NCBI GenBank assembly: GCA_035771165.1
Contig: JAWNZC010000314.1
Coordinates: 5,044,001 to 5,108,000, forward strand
Source: Paragorgia papillata
Lineage: Eukaryota > Cnidaria > Anthozoa > Scleralcyonacea > Coralliidae
Direction: 5' to 3'
Length of the DNA: 64,000 bases
Of the stretch, positions 45,151 to 59,580 are shown piece after piece (position 1 is the first letter of the stretch; each line of letters begins with the position of its first letter). The notes beneath the pieces were generated by a model, which saw nothing but the letters and a program-made list of their open reading frames with translations, had not been told where the DNA came from and did not search any database. A program made the position numbers and the translations under genes.

Positions 45151-45551
45151 TCGCTATTTCACACGCTCGTCATCGTTATTATAGACATCATCAAGGGCGT
45201 TGTGAAAACGTCTTGCAATAAAGAGTGTCCAAAAGCACGATTTTTTTGAGGAACTATAAAGTTTCCCCAAAATGTTTCTTAAGTCACTTATGTCTAAAAA
45301 ACGAAAATTCTCACGGACTAATTTGGTAAAATAAGCCAAGTTCCGTTCACACCAAATTCACGCTCTTTGTAAATAATTGTGTTCATCCGAAGGGGAAGTA
45401 ATTTGTTATGGCGTTTAAACAAAAATAGACATATTTCTGAATAATTTTTGAAATACCATTCAGTTTAAAAAAAAATCACGTGTGTACCAGAAATACGTTT
45501 GAACATACAACGCAAAATTGTCCTCCAATTATAAGCTATAATAATATCTTC

Positions 45552-45790
45552 AGTGTTTTGACTTGTGACTTGTGACTTGGACAAAATGATTTGTGACTTG
45601 ACTTAATTGACTTGACTTGACTTGCCGCGTGAATAACTTAGACAAAATGACTTGTTACTTCGCTTGTGAGTTCGACTGTATATAATTCATGCAAAATGAC
45701 TTGTAACTTGTAATAAAATGACTTAATTATGCTTAACTTGTGACTTGGACAAAATAACTTGGAGTTGGACAAAATGATTTGGCTTTATTT
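45552..45790. repeat. TGACTTG heptad repeats
   Basis: Irregular direct repeats of TGACTTG / TAACTTG and GACAAAATGACTTG. Unit B has them split in two (57748-57797 and 60515-60640) by the 2.7-kb hAT-type insertion. Confidence 0.8.
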
Positions 45791-46572
45791 TACTTTAATC
45801 CAAGCGCTTTAGAGTTCTAAAAAAGATTTTGTCGCATAGTTTGAAGTCAAACTCAACTATAACGGGTTTTGCCGTTGCACGAGTTAACGTCGTCCTGCAT
45901 GAAGACGTGAAAATGATCTGAATAATGTTGTATATGTAGATTTAGACTTTGATATTAAAATTCAATACATATCAATTATATATTACAAAAACAATTGAAT
46001 GTATTAGGGTATACCATAAACAGAATTCAAGATTCCCTCAAGAATGGTCACCCGATTACAAATACAGCATATGATATATAGTATCAAAGAACATCAAAAA
46101 ATAATAATAATAATTACAATTATATTACAACAAGTATTACTAAGAAAACTAAGTGATTAAAAGCAATAGGAAAAAGTTTAAAGTAATACAGAGAAGGTTG
46201 CCTCTTAAAGGACGATAATTGCTGAATAGAATGTATAGGATAAGGAAGCATGAGAACTTAAAAACATCAGTACGGGCGAAGGGCACTATAAGTGTCATAT
46301 CATCACTGTTACGCAAACAGCGTAAAAAACATGTAGAACGGGGACGGCGTTACTCGTTAGGATTACTCTTGGAACTAAAAACTTATTCATTTTCTTCGTT
46401 GTGTGAAGAAAATTCTATTGTATTAAGGATGTTGTCCTTGACGTCGCGTTGTATTCTCATTAAATGAGAATTTATGAAATCGCGCGTCAAATGGTGCATG
46501 TAGAGTGTGTAAAAGTGGTCTCTGGGGGGCTGGTGTGATTGTGCTAATTATTCATGCATATAGGAAAATAAA

Positions 46573-46946
46573 AGGATAAAGGACTGGGCGCTAATCATCC
46601 TTACTTGCAGCCAGTGGCTGAATTGCGAAGGACGCAGATCAACGTAGCCGTGTCGAGGCATATCAAAGGTGCTCCAAGCAGCCGCCATGCATACGACACA
46701 GTTCAGACCACGGATCACAGCTAAGATGTTAGGTGTTGATTTTATGGAGGGAGGAAAACCGGACAACCCGGCGAAAAACCCTCGAAGCACAGGAGAGATC
46801 AACTACAACTCTACTCACATGAGTCCAAGCCCGACAACGGGGTCATTCCCAAGCGGTCACCCATCCAAGTACTAACCCCGTCTAACCAGGCTTAACTTTT
46901 TGGTGAGAGGCAGCGCGCTAACAGCACACGCCACCCGTGCTCCCAC
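46573..46946 (-). mobile_element. 5S rRNA-derived SINE, reverse copy, in the spacer
   Basis: Reverse complement of the 5561-5877 family: CCCAAGCGGTCACCCATCCA and AAGTACTAACCCC mark the 5S-like box region, and TTACTTGCAGCCAGTGGCTG the tail. Confidence 0.75.
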
Positions 46947-47411
46947 ATGATAGTTTGCCGGGTCTTGGTAGTTTTTGCGTTTGCCCGTGACTCTCCCAAT
47001 ATGCGATGTTTTCTCAAACGTTATATCATAAGGAAACCGTGACATATTGTAAAATATCATACGCGAGAGGGTAATACTCGGTTGGCGCATCAATCTCGTA
47101 CTAACATCGTTTTCTCGTATTGTAACTTCGTTTCTTTCTTACGTTTCTCGGAACGACATATCCGTGATTGCTAGTTCTCGATGCCAGAGTCGTTCTGTGC
47201 GCGTTGGTCGCGCTAGTATCTGCGATGTTTCCGGATATATCGCCTGGGGACCTTCTTCCGGGGTAGGAGGTTATTCAGCTAACGTGTATCACCCGCAGCC
47301 GGGGGGTGAGCAGTGACTAGATTTTTTTGTTTCGGTATTTTGACCTCAGGCGGAGTATGCGTTAGTGGGTAGTAGTGGATCATGCATGCATGGTTTTCAT
47401 TTTAGGTCGAC
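46947..47411. other. spacer sequence before the Gag fragment
   Basis: GC-richer than its surroundings, non-coding, possibly the 5' leader of the retroelement. An acceptor-like TTTTCATTTTAG lies just before the ATG at 47412. Confidence 0.35.
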
Positions 47412-47861
47412 ATGCCTCCTGCGGACATGTTACAGCGTTTGCAGCACCAGGCGCTTGAACACGGACAGGCAATGACTGCTGTGGACGCGGCGATGGCCTC
47501 TGTCCGTCAATACTTGGAACGTCCCACGCCACTTATCGAGCCCGTAGATGCTCTCGCTTGGGTTTCTGGTCCGCAGCACGCGACGCTGGTCACGAAAAGG
47601 CACCTGAATATCACGCGATTCTTGGCGAACTAGAGAAACGTAAAGAGTCCCTTTCCGCGGAGGTTCTGCGCAATGTTATGTTTGCTTTGCTTGGCGATCC
47701 TGTAAAAACTAAAGTGGCAAAAGAGATTGAGACGTTGTTGAAGTCTCAAGCGAAGGCCGGTGAATTCATCCAGGGGTCGCAGCCCCAGTCGGGTGGATCA
47801 ACCAGTACCAGACCCAGGCCATCTACCTTCCGTTCGCGGGGCCCGTGTTACGCGTGTGGAC
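47412..47861 (+). pseudogene. retroelement Gag-like fragment, truncated at the duplication junction
   Basis: A first frame from ATG 47412 (MPPADMLQRLQHQALEHGQA) runs to about 47560; the sequence continues in the next frame (ARDAGHEKAPEYHAILGELE and onward to LLKSQAKAGEFIQ), so there is one frame break. It ends with a Ser/Arg/Pro-rich linker and SRGPCYACG, the start of a CxxC zinc knuckle, cut off at 47861 where unit B begins. Capsid-like helical content plus a zinc knuckle fit Gag of an LTR or DIRS-type element. GC-rich codon use differs from the neighbourhood. Confidence 0.55.
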
Positions 47862-48146
47862 ATATAACCTATTCTAATTTTACAATTATCTCGCTATGAA
47901 AACCATAAAATTCAGGCCCGCCATGAATTGTCATAGATTATCATGCGGATCATATTCAGAAGAATTTGTTTCTAATCACTATACTAGTTTAGCATAATTT
48001 TGATGACTGTTGACAACTGTCTACAGGATCGACGTTTTAGCTACTAGTCGCCAAACTCTGCAATTCTCAACCAACACCTCTAGGTGACCTAGGTCTAGGA
48101 CTATGCCAAATTAAATAACAGATTTTAAAGTGGAGTTGACGTTTCA

Positions 48147-48360
48147 AAGTTCAAAGGTCAGAGTTCAGGGTTTAAAGTTCAGATTTCAAAGTTTAGAGGT
48201 CAGTGAGTGCAAAGTTCAGAGGTCGGAGTTCAAGAGTTGGACTTCAGGGTTCTGGGGTCAGAGTTCAAAGTTTAGAGGTCACAGTTCAGGGGTCAAAGTT
48301 CGGCAACAGAGGTCAAAGTTCAGAGTTCAAGATTCAGAGGTCAGAGTTCCAGGGCTCCGT
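48147..48360. repeat. degenerate AGTTCA / AGGTCA repeat array, unit B
   Basis: Counterpart of 33235-33475, shorter by roughly 30 bp; the hexamers and one-base spacing are kept. Confidence 0.8.
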
Positions 48361-48769
48361 GATTTCAGTTAAGTTAGGAACGCAAACGAATTAACCAAAC
48401 ATTTTTCTAAATGTCTTAGCTTTATTTAGATAAACATCATTTCTTCTATTACAAAATTTGATCAAAATACATTTCTTTCTAATAAAAAAATGCTAACTAT
48501 TAAACAACCTTTTTTAATAACCGTTAAAATTAGCAGTAGAAAATTGTTATTATACTACACTGAGTATACATGTTATACCACATATAACTTCAGTGCCTGC
48601 AGTGAATTAAAACATGTAAAAAACAATTCAATTTCATGGAAATCAACATTTTTAGTCATTGCATGGTCATACTTCAACGTGACTTAAGTGGAGTACATTA
48701 AGAACTGTCTCGGAGTCAGTTGCATGTAGCAACAACACCCCAATATGTATTATTTAATTAGTATAGGTA

Positions 48770-49140
48770 ATCATATGATAGCGAGTACAATTAAGGATTT
48801 ACACTACAACTCTACAAGTGATATTTGAAAATTTTGCCAAAATTGCACGAGCCGTTACATCTTGTTTCATTGCTTGACAAGAAACATTTTCACTCTTGGT
48901 GTTCTCCGTACTCGTTTCAAAATATTTACAATGAATTTTTAGTTCATAGTGTAGCACAAGTCGTTGGAAAATTTGTGAAAACTTTCCATTGCAGAATTGG
49001 CCGCCATTTTGAATTTTATTGTCAACATCGTTCCCAGGCCTTCTCTATTTTTATTAATTGTACTGCACGTACAATTAATAAAATAATTGTACTCCTCTCA
49101 ACCAATCAGACTGTAGTAATTTTGTCATGCATATATAATA
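48770..49140. mobile_element. insertion present only in unit B
   Basis: About 370 bp between TATTTAATTA and AAGAGTTTAATTCAC, which adjoin in unit A (33780-33795). A 144-codon frame through it shows no known domain and runs on into adjacent repeat, so I do not call a gene. Confidence 0.45.
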
Positions 49141-49393
49141 AAGAGTTTAATTCACCTTCGCGGTCGTCACTAAAAAGTTTAAAAAGGACCCCCCCAGTCT
49201 TCCCGCGGCTTTTCCAAAATACGTTGTCAAATTTGTTTTTCAAAAAATCTAGGCGGTAAACCAAAGTTCTGGCTAGGCCAGGGTTGAGGTTTTGGTTGTT
49301 AGATTATTCAGAAGATTGCTAAAATCTTGACATTCACTGAAGCTTGACGACATATCTTGGAAAAGCCGCGGAAAGACTGCGAAGGTCCTTTTA

Positions 49394-49543
49394 AGCCGGT
49401 TTTCCACTAGGCGATTTTTTTCGCGCGAAGCGACTTTTTCTTTTATCTCATGAGCTCTGAGCTGGAACTAATCAGAAATATATTGAATTCGAACAAAAGA
49501 AAATCGCTTCGCGCGAAAAAAATCGCCTAGTGAAAAACCGGCT
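49394..49543. mobile_element. Harbinger-like MITE, unit B only
   Basis: 150 bp, ends AGCCGGTTTTCCACTAGGCG and its reverse, TTA on both sides (49391-49393, 49544-49546). Arms contain TTCGCGCGAAGCGA. Absent from unit A at about 34464. Confidence 0.75.
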
Positions 49544-49546
49544 TTA

Positions 49547-50040
49547 GGGGGCGATTACATGGACCAGGCCGGCCTGGTTAACCGAGCTAGCCCGGTTAAC
49601 CGGGATGAGTTTACGAAACGATTACATGGAGCGGGCTAGCCCGGTAAGCCGGGATGATTTCAGGCCGAAATTCGCAATTATCAAGTAAATAAGGGCAAAG
49701 TTACGTTAGTTTTACTTCAGTTTTACACTAATTAGTCTATTATTTATTTTGTAAACCCATCGTTAATAAAAAGATTTGTTAAAGTCTTAGCTAACCCAGG
49801 AAAGCGTCTTCACGAAGACTAATTAATTTATTAAATCTTCACTTTGATCACGAAACACACAAACAACGTTGATGTTCTATTTCAGTTCCTTTCAGCACTA
49901 TTTATTCACACAGTCAAGCAGACGAACGCGTATCGAAGCGAGTTCAACAGTTTTTCAGCCCGGTTTGCCGGGATGAAAACGATTACATGGACATTTTCAT
50001 CCCGGTTAACCGGGCCAGCCCGGTCCATGTAATCGCCCCC
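49547..50040. mobile_element. MITE with GGGGGCGATTACATGG ends, unit B only
   Basis: 494 bp directly abutting the previous MITE. Arms carry AGCCCGGTTAACCGGG words and end CCATGTAATCGCCCCC. No ORF of note. Confidence 0.7.
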
Positions 50041-50680
50041 TAATAGGCATCCCTTTTATAGGCATCCCTTTTAGCCGTGCTTTTAGTAACGACCATTCAA
50101 GCTTCGCGTCTCCGCAGAAAACGGCAGAGTTGATATTGCTACTAGAGTTCCTTCTGTCATTCGTCATCAGTTCCCTTTTCTCGATATAATGGTTATTTTA
50201 CGTTATTGTTTAACGTGAGAAGTCTCCTCTCGATATTTGTTATATGATAACTGTATTGTATAAATGAATGTTAAACTGTATTACAGTATATGAACTAATT
50301 ATTAAACTGCATGTTTTGTATGAATTACCAATGAATGTTATACTTATTATACAGTAAACACCAGCTATTAAGAACTTACATTTCACCAAACTAGCCTGAC
50401 TTAAGTTCTTAATCAATTTGATATCGCTAAAATCAGGATGTAAGGTTAAAAAAACAATTCGAAATTATTTTGCAGTACCAATTAGCAAAAATTGTGAAAC
50501 TATGTCTAATTTCAGCCATACAGCCTTGTCATTGGTGCATAAGCTCTAAAAAGGCTTTATTTGAATTTTGTATAGTACCATTGGTTTGGTACCAATTCTT
50601 GTAGAATGAAGGTTAATAGCCGCGTGTTTACTGTAACGGACATTTCTGTAACGGAATAAAAAGACCCTAAAAAACTGGAA

Positions 50681-51376
50681 CATTCTCGTACCCAGTCCCA
50701 CGCGCTAATGCGTGAAGTGGCTCTGGGAATCTCTGGAAATATGAGCGTTCTGATTGGCTTTACGAAACAATGAAAGAAATTCAAACAAATTCAACAAAAT
50801 AAGAATTTCACAATCTACATTCTGTTTGCTTATAACGTACGTTTGATATAATTTGTCATCTCTCAAAACAACAGCCTTCAATCCCATATTCTTTCGTTTC
50901 GTCAGTTGGTCTTCAATGAGTACGTTTAAAACTGAGTTGACCAAAACACTTTCTTCCCAGAGTGGGCTGATCTCCTCGTTTTAGATTTTAGACTGTCAAA
51001 CACCAGGGGAAGAAATTGATAAATATTGAATTTGCCAAATCCGCTTGGCTGTCTTCGACTCCGCGAACGTCGAACGATGGTTGTTATGGCATCTTTCTGT
51101 TCTCTCTTTAACACTAAACTAGATTGTCCCGTTCTTTCTAACGCATAGCTTCGTTTACCTCGCGATTCATAACGGATACGATGCGATTTACACGAAATTT
51201 ATACACGAGATTTGTTGAAAGGAGGAGAAATGAAAAGCCGTTTATACCATGAGTCTGGGCACGAGAGTTTGGAATGTTTGGAATTCGCCTGACGTCACTG
51301 CGTCGAGAATCCGACGCAGAGATCCAGAGTCTTCGCGAGGGGGGGAGCGCGAGGGTCTGGGTACGATAATGCGCTG
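50681..51376. mobile_element. inverted-end element carrying a helicase fragment, unit B only
   Basis: Ends ATTCTCGTACCCAG and CTGGGTACGATAAT, about 695 bp, absent from unit A (35690-35700). Contains the RecQ-like fragment listed next, so it looks like an element with captured or residual coding sequence. Confidence 0.55.
50700..51114 (-). pseudogene. RecQ-like helicase N-terminal fragment, frame-broken
   Basis: 51114-50926 encodes LKREQKDAITTIVRR, then QPSGFGKFNIYQFLPLVFDS, matching the RecQ motif 0 (K-x-Q) and Walker A region, where the usual form is P-T-G-x-G-K-S. The following frame (50944-50705) carries IEDQLTKRKNMGLKAVVL, equivalent to the block after Walker A. The Ser after GK is replaced by Phe and the frames are broken, so it cannot be an active helicase. 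Confidence 0.5.
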
Positions 51377-51822
51377 GAAATATCCCCACCCACTCCTCAC
51401 TTTCTTTCCTATCGTCCACTCCTCATCTGAGAAAGCGATATAATAATTAACAATTAGACAACGTGCATTGCGGTCCAGTTAATAGTCGACGAAGCGAAGC
51501 CGAGTTGACTTGTCTATGAGCTGATAGTCGAACGAGCGAAGCTGGGTTGACTATCTATAAACAACGAGGACGAGTTGTCTAATTGTTTTAGTATAAACCA
51601 ACTAGTCAGACAAACTATTGTTTTAAAGAAACCAAATGAAACCTCAGAAAAATAAAACGTGAGTTTTCTGCCATTATTTTTAGTAAAAACTGAACTGTTT
51701 TGCTACTAATGGTCTATCACCAATAGATAATGAGTAGCCCAACTAACCAGAATACAGCACTAAGTTAATTTATACTAAACTTTGATATTCTGAGGAGGTT
51801 ATAAAATTCTTCTTAAATTTTC

Positions 51823-55231
<3,409 letters not shown>

Positions 55232-55362
55232 TTTCAGTTTGGAACTTGCAGATATACTTTGATAACAGATTTCGATTCGACTAAGGAGTTGATTAATATG
55301 TTTTTGTATATAATCGTTTAGCTGATTATAGCTTTGTTACAATTCTGGTCGTACTTTTGGAG

Positions 55363-55370
55363 TATATATA
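55363..55370 (-). promoter_or_regulatory. candidate TATA box, IL-17-like copy B
   Basis: TATATATA about 130 bp upstream of the ATG, matching copy A in position and flanks (CTTTTGGAGTATATATAT). Confidence 0.35.
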
Positions 55371-56084
55371 TGGACGAGAATAGTTAAATATAGGAAGAAT
55401 ATTCAGAAAGGAACTGACGTTTTTGCAATGGTATGTATATCCACGAGAAGACCTGTATAATTATCCTTTGCTGAAGCAAACATTGTTCCGACCGCGCCTT
55501 TTTGTTGCGCGTAAAATTAAACATTAACTTCTTTGGAAAACTACAAATAATTGCTCGCATTAATGTTTAATTGAACACTTGAAATCAAGGCAGGATACTC
55601 CTGACGTCTAAATTTGACATCCGTTTAACATCTCAAGTACTTGTAACAAAAGTCGTTGATGCATATTATTATAAACCATTTTTATACAGGTATGATATAA
55701 AATTATTTGACACTTTACCCATAGGATTAACTAGATCCTATTGGATCATCTCATCTTGATACCAAACTACTACGAGGATATTTTGACGTTTGTATTCACT
55801 GATTATAGCGCTATTCACTGCTCAAATACTTCAACCCACCCCCAGTATTTTTAAAGTTGTTTTTCACACACTTAAAGATACTTACAAGAGCCTTATAGTA
55901 CGTCCAAACAGACCCTTACCGAGTTCCTCGCCCCTATCTACTACGCAAGTTGCTGTAATTTAATTGCAGAGTTTGAAGGTGGGTGTAAACTATTCTTAAA
56001 CTCTTAGTGTTGCACAGATTCTATTTTAATCTTCTATACTTCCCAAGTTATAGTCACTTGGAACTATTTTATTTTATTTTGGTT

Positions 56085-56380
56085 ATAACGACTCAGATGT
56101 CAGAATGAGTGTACTCGTCAGGGCGAGACACTTTCGCAGGCTTAAAGGCAAAGTGTCACCATGACGCAAACTTGAAAAACTTCGTGGACAAATTCAAGTT
56201 CACATGATTAAAATTATGGTGAATATCCCACACGTCAAAGCTTCGACTAAATAGTCCGTAAGAAAATGCACTAATGACTTACTCTTTAACGTTTTATGGA
56301 TATTATTCCTTTTCTTTGCACACAAATATAATTTTTGTCTTGCGCAAAATTATTAATTAAGCGGTAATTTAATACCTAAC
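56085..56380. other. segment of unit B without counterpart in A
   Basis: Sequence from GGTTATAACGACTCAGATG to CGCTGTTCCTTTAAAATT replaces a short stretch in unit A (about 43325-43372). Contains GTGTCACCATGACGC. No gene or clear ends. Confidence 0.35.
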
Positions 56381-56767
56381 GCTGTTCCTTTAAAATTCCT
56401 AGAAGCAATCCATGCATTACTTATCCACGTCCATGTGCAATTTTATATGTATACTGATCAATCTATACAAAATGAAGAGTTCAACTCAATGTGCGTTTGC
56501 AAAAAGTGACAATAATCAGGAGACAGTCACTGACATTTTAATCTAAGAGCATGCATGCTACATTTCCCATTGACTAATAAGATGTTTTTCAGCTTGTTTT
56601 AAACATTTCTCGTTGGTGGATTTCCCATGTGACGATTAGTGAAAATTGTCTTTGAGAGTTGGTACCACCCAGAAACTGACATATAAGTGATTCATTTATT
56701 ATCAGTATAGAATACAGATATAAATCTATTTAAGAATTATTTAAACACGGTAGCCTATTCAACTATC

Positions 56768-57055
56768 TCAAACTCATTAATAATTCATGAGGAAAACACA
56801 AAGTAAATCAGTACCGTGTCTGTGGTTTGGATATCGGAGGAAGAAATTACATAAATTAAGGAAACTTTTACCTTGAATTTCTCTTAAAATACTGATTTGT
56901 TTGAGATGCTATATCATACACTCGGAGGAGTGTTTCATCAGCATATCCAAACACTTCGAAGTTTATTCAAAACCCTCGGCTTCGCCTCGGTTTTCAACAA
57001 ACGTCTCAGTGTTTGGATATCCTGATGAAACACTTCTCCTCGTGTATGATATATT
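56768..57055. mobile_element. foldback insertion, unit B only
   Basis: Contains AACTCATTAATAATTCATGAGG and ATACACTCGGAGGAGTGTTTCA with its reverse. The family also occurs at about 4130-4210, 37160-37440 and 41110-41290 (CATGTCCGTGGTTT). Confidence 0.55.
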
Positions 57056-57964
57056 ACATCTATAACAGTTGTTTGTTTTTTGTGTGTTTTTTTGGGGGGG
57101 TTTTCAATGGTGGTGTGTTATATATACACAAAGAAGAAAACTACTTCAATAATTATATATGATAAACCAAGATTTCTCAAACTTTAAATTGTTTTGTGGT
57201 GAGTTGTTGACATTTAATTGGTTAACACTTTGAGGCCTGGACCTCTCCCTGTCAGCTCAATAAAATCGTCTGGCGTTATAGCCAGAATAAAATACTAAAG
57301 ACTCGTCTTCAGGCTTCAAAGTGTTAAAGCATGCATGCAGTCACAGACCAATGATTCACTATTTCATACGCTCGTCATCGTTATAGACATCATCAGGGCG
57401 TTGTGAAAACGTCTTTCACTGATTTTAAAGAGTGTTCAAAAGCACGATTTTTTTGAGGAAGTACAAAGTTTTCCCAAAATTTTCCTTAAGTCATTTTATG
57501 TCTATAAAACGAATAATTCTCACGGATTCCGTTCACACCAAATTCACGCTCTTTGTAAACAATTGTGTTCATCCGAAATGGAAGTAATTTGTTATGGCGT
57601 TTAAACAAAAATAGCAAATATATTTCTGAAATACCATTCAGTTTAAAAAAAAATTACGTGTGTACCAGAAATACGTTTGAACATACAACGCAAAATTTTC
57701 CTCCAATTATAAGCCTATATAGTCTTCAGATAATGTCTTCAGTGTTTTCAGTATAACTTGACTTGTGACTTGACTAAATTGACTTGACTTGCGGCGTGTA
57801 TAACTCATACATGTTCCACACAGGCATCGGATGACGGATCGTAACGATCGGTAAAAGGGCGTTGCAGATCTTACGTACCGTACCATCTGTATTCCGATAG
57901 TCACGTACCGATATCACATGATACAGATGGTAGAAATCGAGCATTACACGGCATATAAATGCCA

Positions 57965-58590
57965 CTAGTATATCACAATGACATTGTGATATACTAGTGG
58001 CATTATGTTGCCTCGTTCTTTATAAAACCCCGGCGTACGTCAAGTACGAAATATTCGTGAGAGCATTACACAGCATAATGCACCACGCAAGTATATCACA
58101 ATGTTGCCTCGTTCTTTATAAAACTCCGGCGTACGTCAAGTACGAAATATTCGTGAGAGCATTCCACAGCATAATTAATGCACCACGCAAGTATATCACA
58201 ATGTTGCCTCGTTCCTTATAAAACCCTGGCGTACGTCAAGTACGAAATATTCGTGATTAGAGCATCACACAGCATAATGCCACGCAAGTATATCACAATG
58301 TTGCCTCGTTCTTTATAAAACTCCAGCTTACGTCAAGTACGAAATATTCGTGACTGCGGTGACTCTATCATTAACACAGCATAATGCCACAAGTATATAA
58401 CTATGTGAACCCGTTCTTTATAAAAATCCGGCTTACGTCAAGTACGAAAGCCGTGCATGTCAATTAACCCGTATTGTCGGGTGACCGTTTACAAGCATTA
58501 CACTGCATAATGCCAAAAGTATATATATCACAATGTTGCCTCGTCCTTTATAAAACTCAGGTGTTCGTCAAGTACGAAATATTCGTGACG
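57965..58590. repeat. tandem repeat of about 105-115 bp, six copies
   Basis: Unit words: TATCACAATGTTGCCTCGTT, CTTTATAAAAC, GTACGTCAAGTACGAAATAT and TCGTGAGAGCATTACACAGC. Lies inside the 57806-60508 element. Confidence 0.9.
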
Positions 58591-58651
58591 AAATTGAGAG
58601 GAGAATTCTCAAGTTTCACTGTGGGAGTGCTCTAGTGACAAGATCGAATAT

Positions 58652-58942
58652 TTGATTGTTTGTCTAAAGGACTACAAAACTGAGATCAGATCATTCAGAT
58701 GGATTAAAAAAAATGTCGACGTTCTTCCCTTGTTTTCTCGAGTACTCGAACACATAGGCGAGAATACAAGGCAACGACATCGATCTGAAACAATCGAAAT
58801 TTTCTGTTACGACGACGATTTTCAACATAGCCTTGTTGTTTTTCGCATGTTGTTTCGTGCAGAAAATTATCGACCACGTGTTTTGACAACAGAGGCTAAC
58901 AGAGCTTTGCTCGGACGGAAAAACATTCCCAACCTGGGATGA
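58652..58942 (+). CDS. 96-codon ORF inside the hAT-type element, unknown
   Basis: Begins MIVCLKDYKTEIRSFRWIKK. No known motif; it ends just before the non-repeat part runs into AT-rich DNA. Could be a remnant of an element protein or chance. Confidence 0.2.
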   Translation: MIVCLKDYKTEIRSFRWIKKNVDVLPLFSRVLEHIGENTRQRHRSETIEIFCYDDDFQHSLVVFRMLFRAENYRPRVLTTEANRALLGRKNIPNLG

Positions 58943-59149
58943 GCCTAAGCAACATAGACCACGTTTTGTTGACAACTAAGACACAAATAAAAGCTAGCCA
59001 GTTATACAGTCAGCTGTTATAGCTTTAAAGCTGTACTTGACAGACAAAAAGTAAGAGATTCTCAGTCGCTAGCTATATATATATGAATTCTCTTTTCTCA
59101 TTATTTACCAAAAAAGGTTACTAGCTTACTTCGTTAACTAGGTTGTATA

Positions 59150-59580
59150 GGCAGCCTAAGTCAGTCTAAGGCAGCCTAAGTCAGTCTAAGTCGGTCTAAG
59201 TCAGTCTAAGTCAGTCTAAGTCGGTCTAAGTCAGTCTAAGGCAGCCTAAGTCAGTCTAAGGCAGTCTAAGTCGGTCTAAAGCAGTCTAAGGCAGTCTAAG
59301 TCAGTCTAAGTCGGTCTAAGTCAATCTAAGTCAGTCTAAGGCAGTCTAAGTCGGTCTAAGTCGGTCTAAGGCAGCCTAAGTCGGTCTAAGTCGGTCTAAG
59401 TCAGTCTAAGTCAGTCTAAGTCAGTCTAAGGCAGCCTAAGTCGGTCTAAGTCGGTCTAAGTCAGTCTAAGTCAGTCTAAGGCAGTCTAAGGCAGTCTAAG
59501 TCAGTCTAAGTCAGTCTAAGGCAGTCTAAGGCAGTCTAAGGCAGTCTAAGTCAGTCAAAGGCAGTCTAAGTCAGTCTAAG
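59150..59580. repeat. 10-bp satellite, about 43 units
   Basis: Unit TAAGTCAGTC in register throughout; nearly all variation is at two positions (T or G, A or G), giving TAAGTCAGTC, TAAGTCGGTC, TAAGGCAGTC and TAAGGCAGCC. Confidence 0.97.

Larger units (their letters stand above)
32999..46455 (+). repeat. tandem duplication, unit A
   Basis: Collinear with 47862-61335 in the same orientation. Matching anchors are ATATAACCTATTCTAATTTT (32999 / 47862), the IL-17-like exons (36178 / 51823 and 42462 / 55205), CACTTGGGAACTATTTTA (43305 / 56052) and TTGTCCTTGACGT (46432 / 61310). Unit A carries its own insertions, listed separately. Confidence 0.9.

Noticed and set aside
48825..49259. 144-codon plus-strand frame in unit B
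   Set aside because: Most of it lies in an insertion absent from unit A and it runs on into a shared repeat; no recognised domain.
57965..58590. Could the 110-bp repeats be a CRISPR array?
   Set aside because: Units are nearly identical along their whole length, with no short-repeat/unique-spacer pattern, and the context is eukaryotic.
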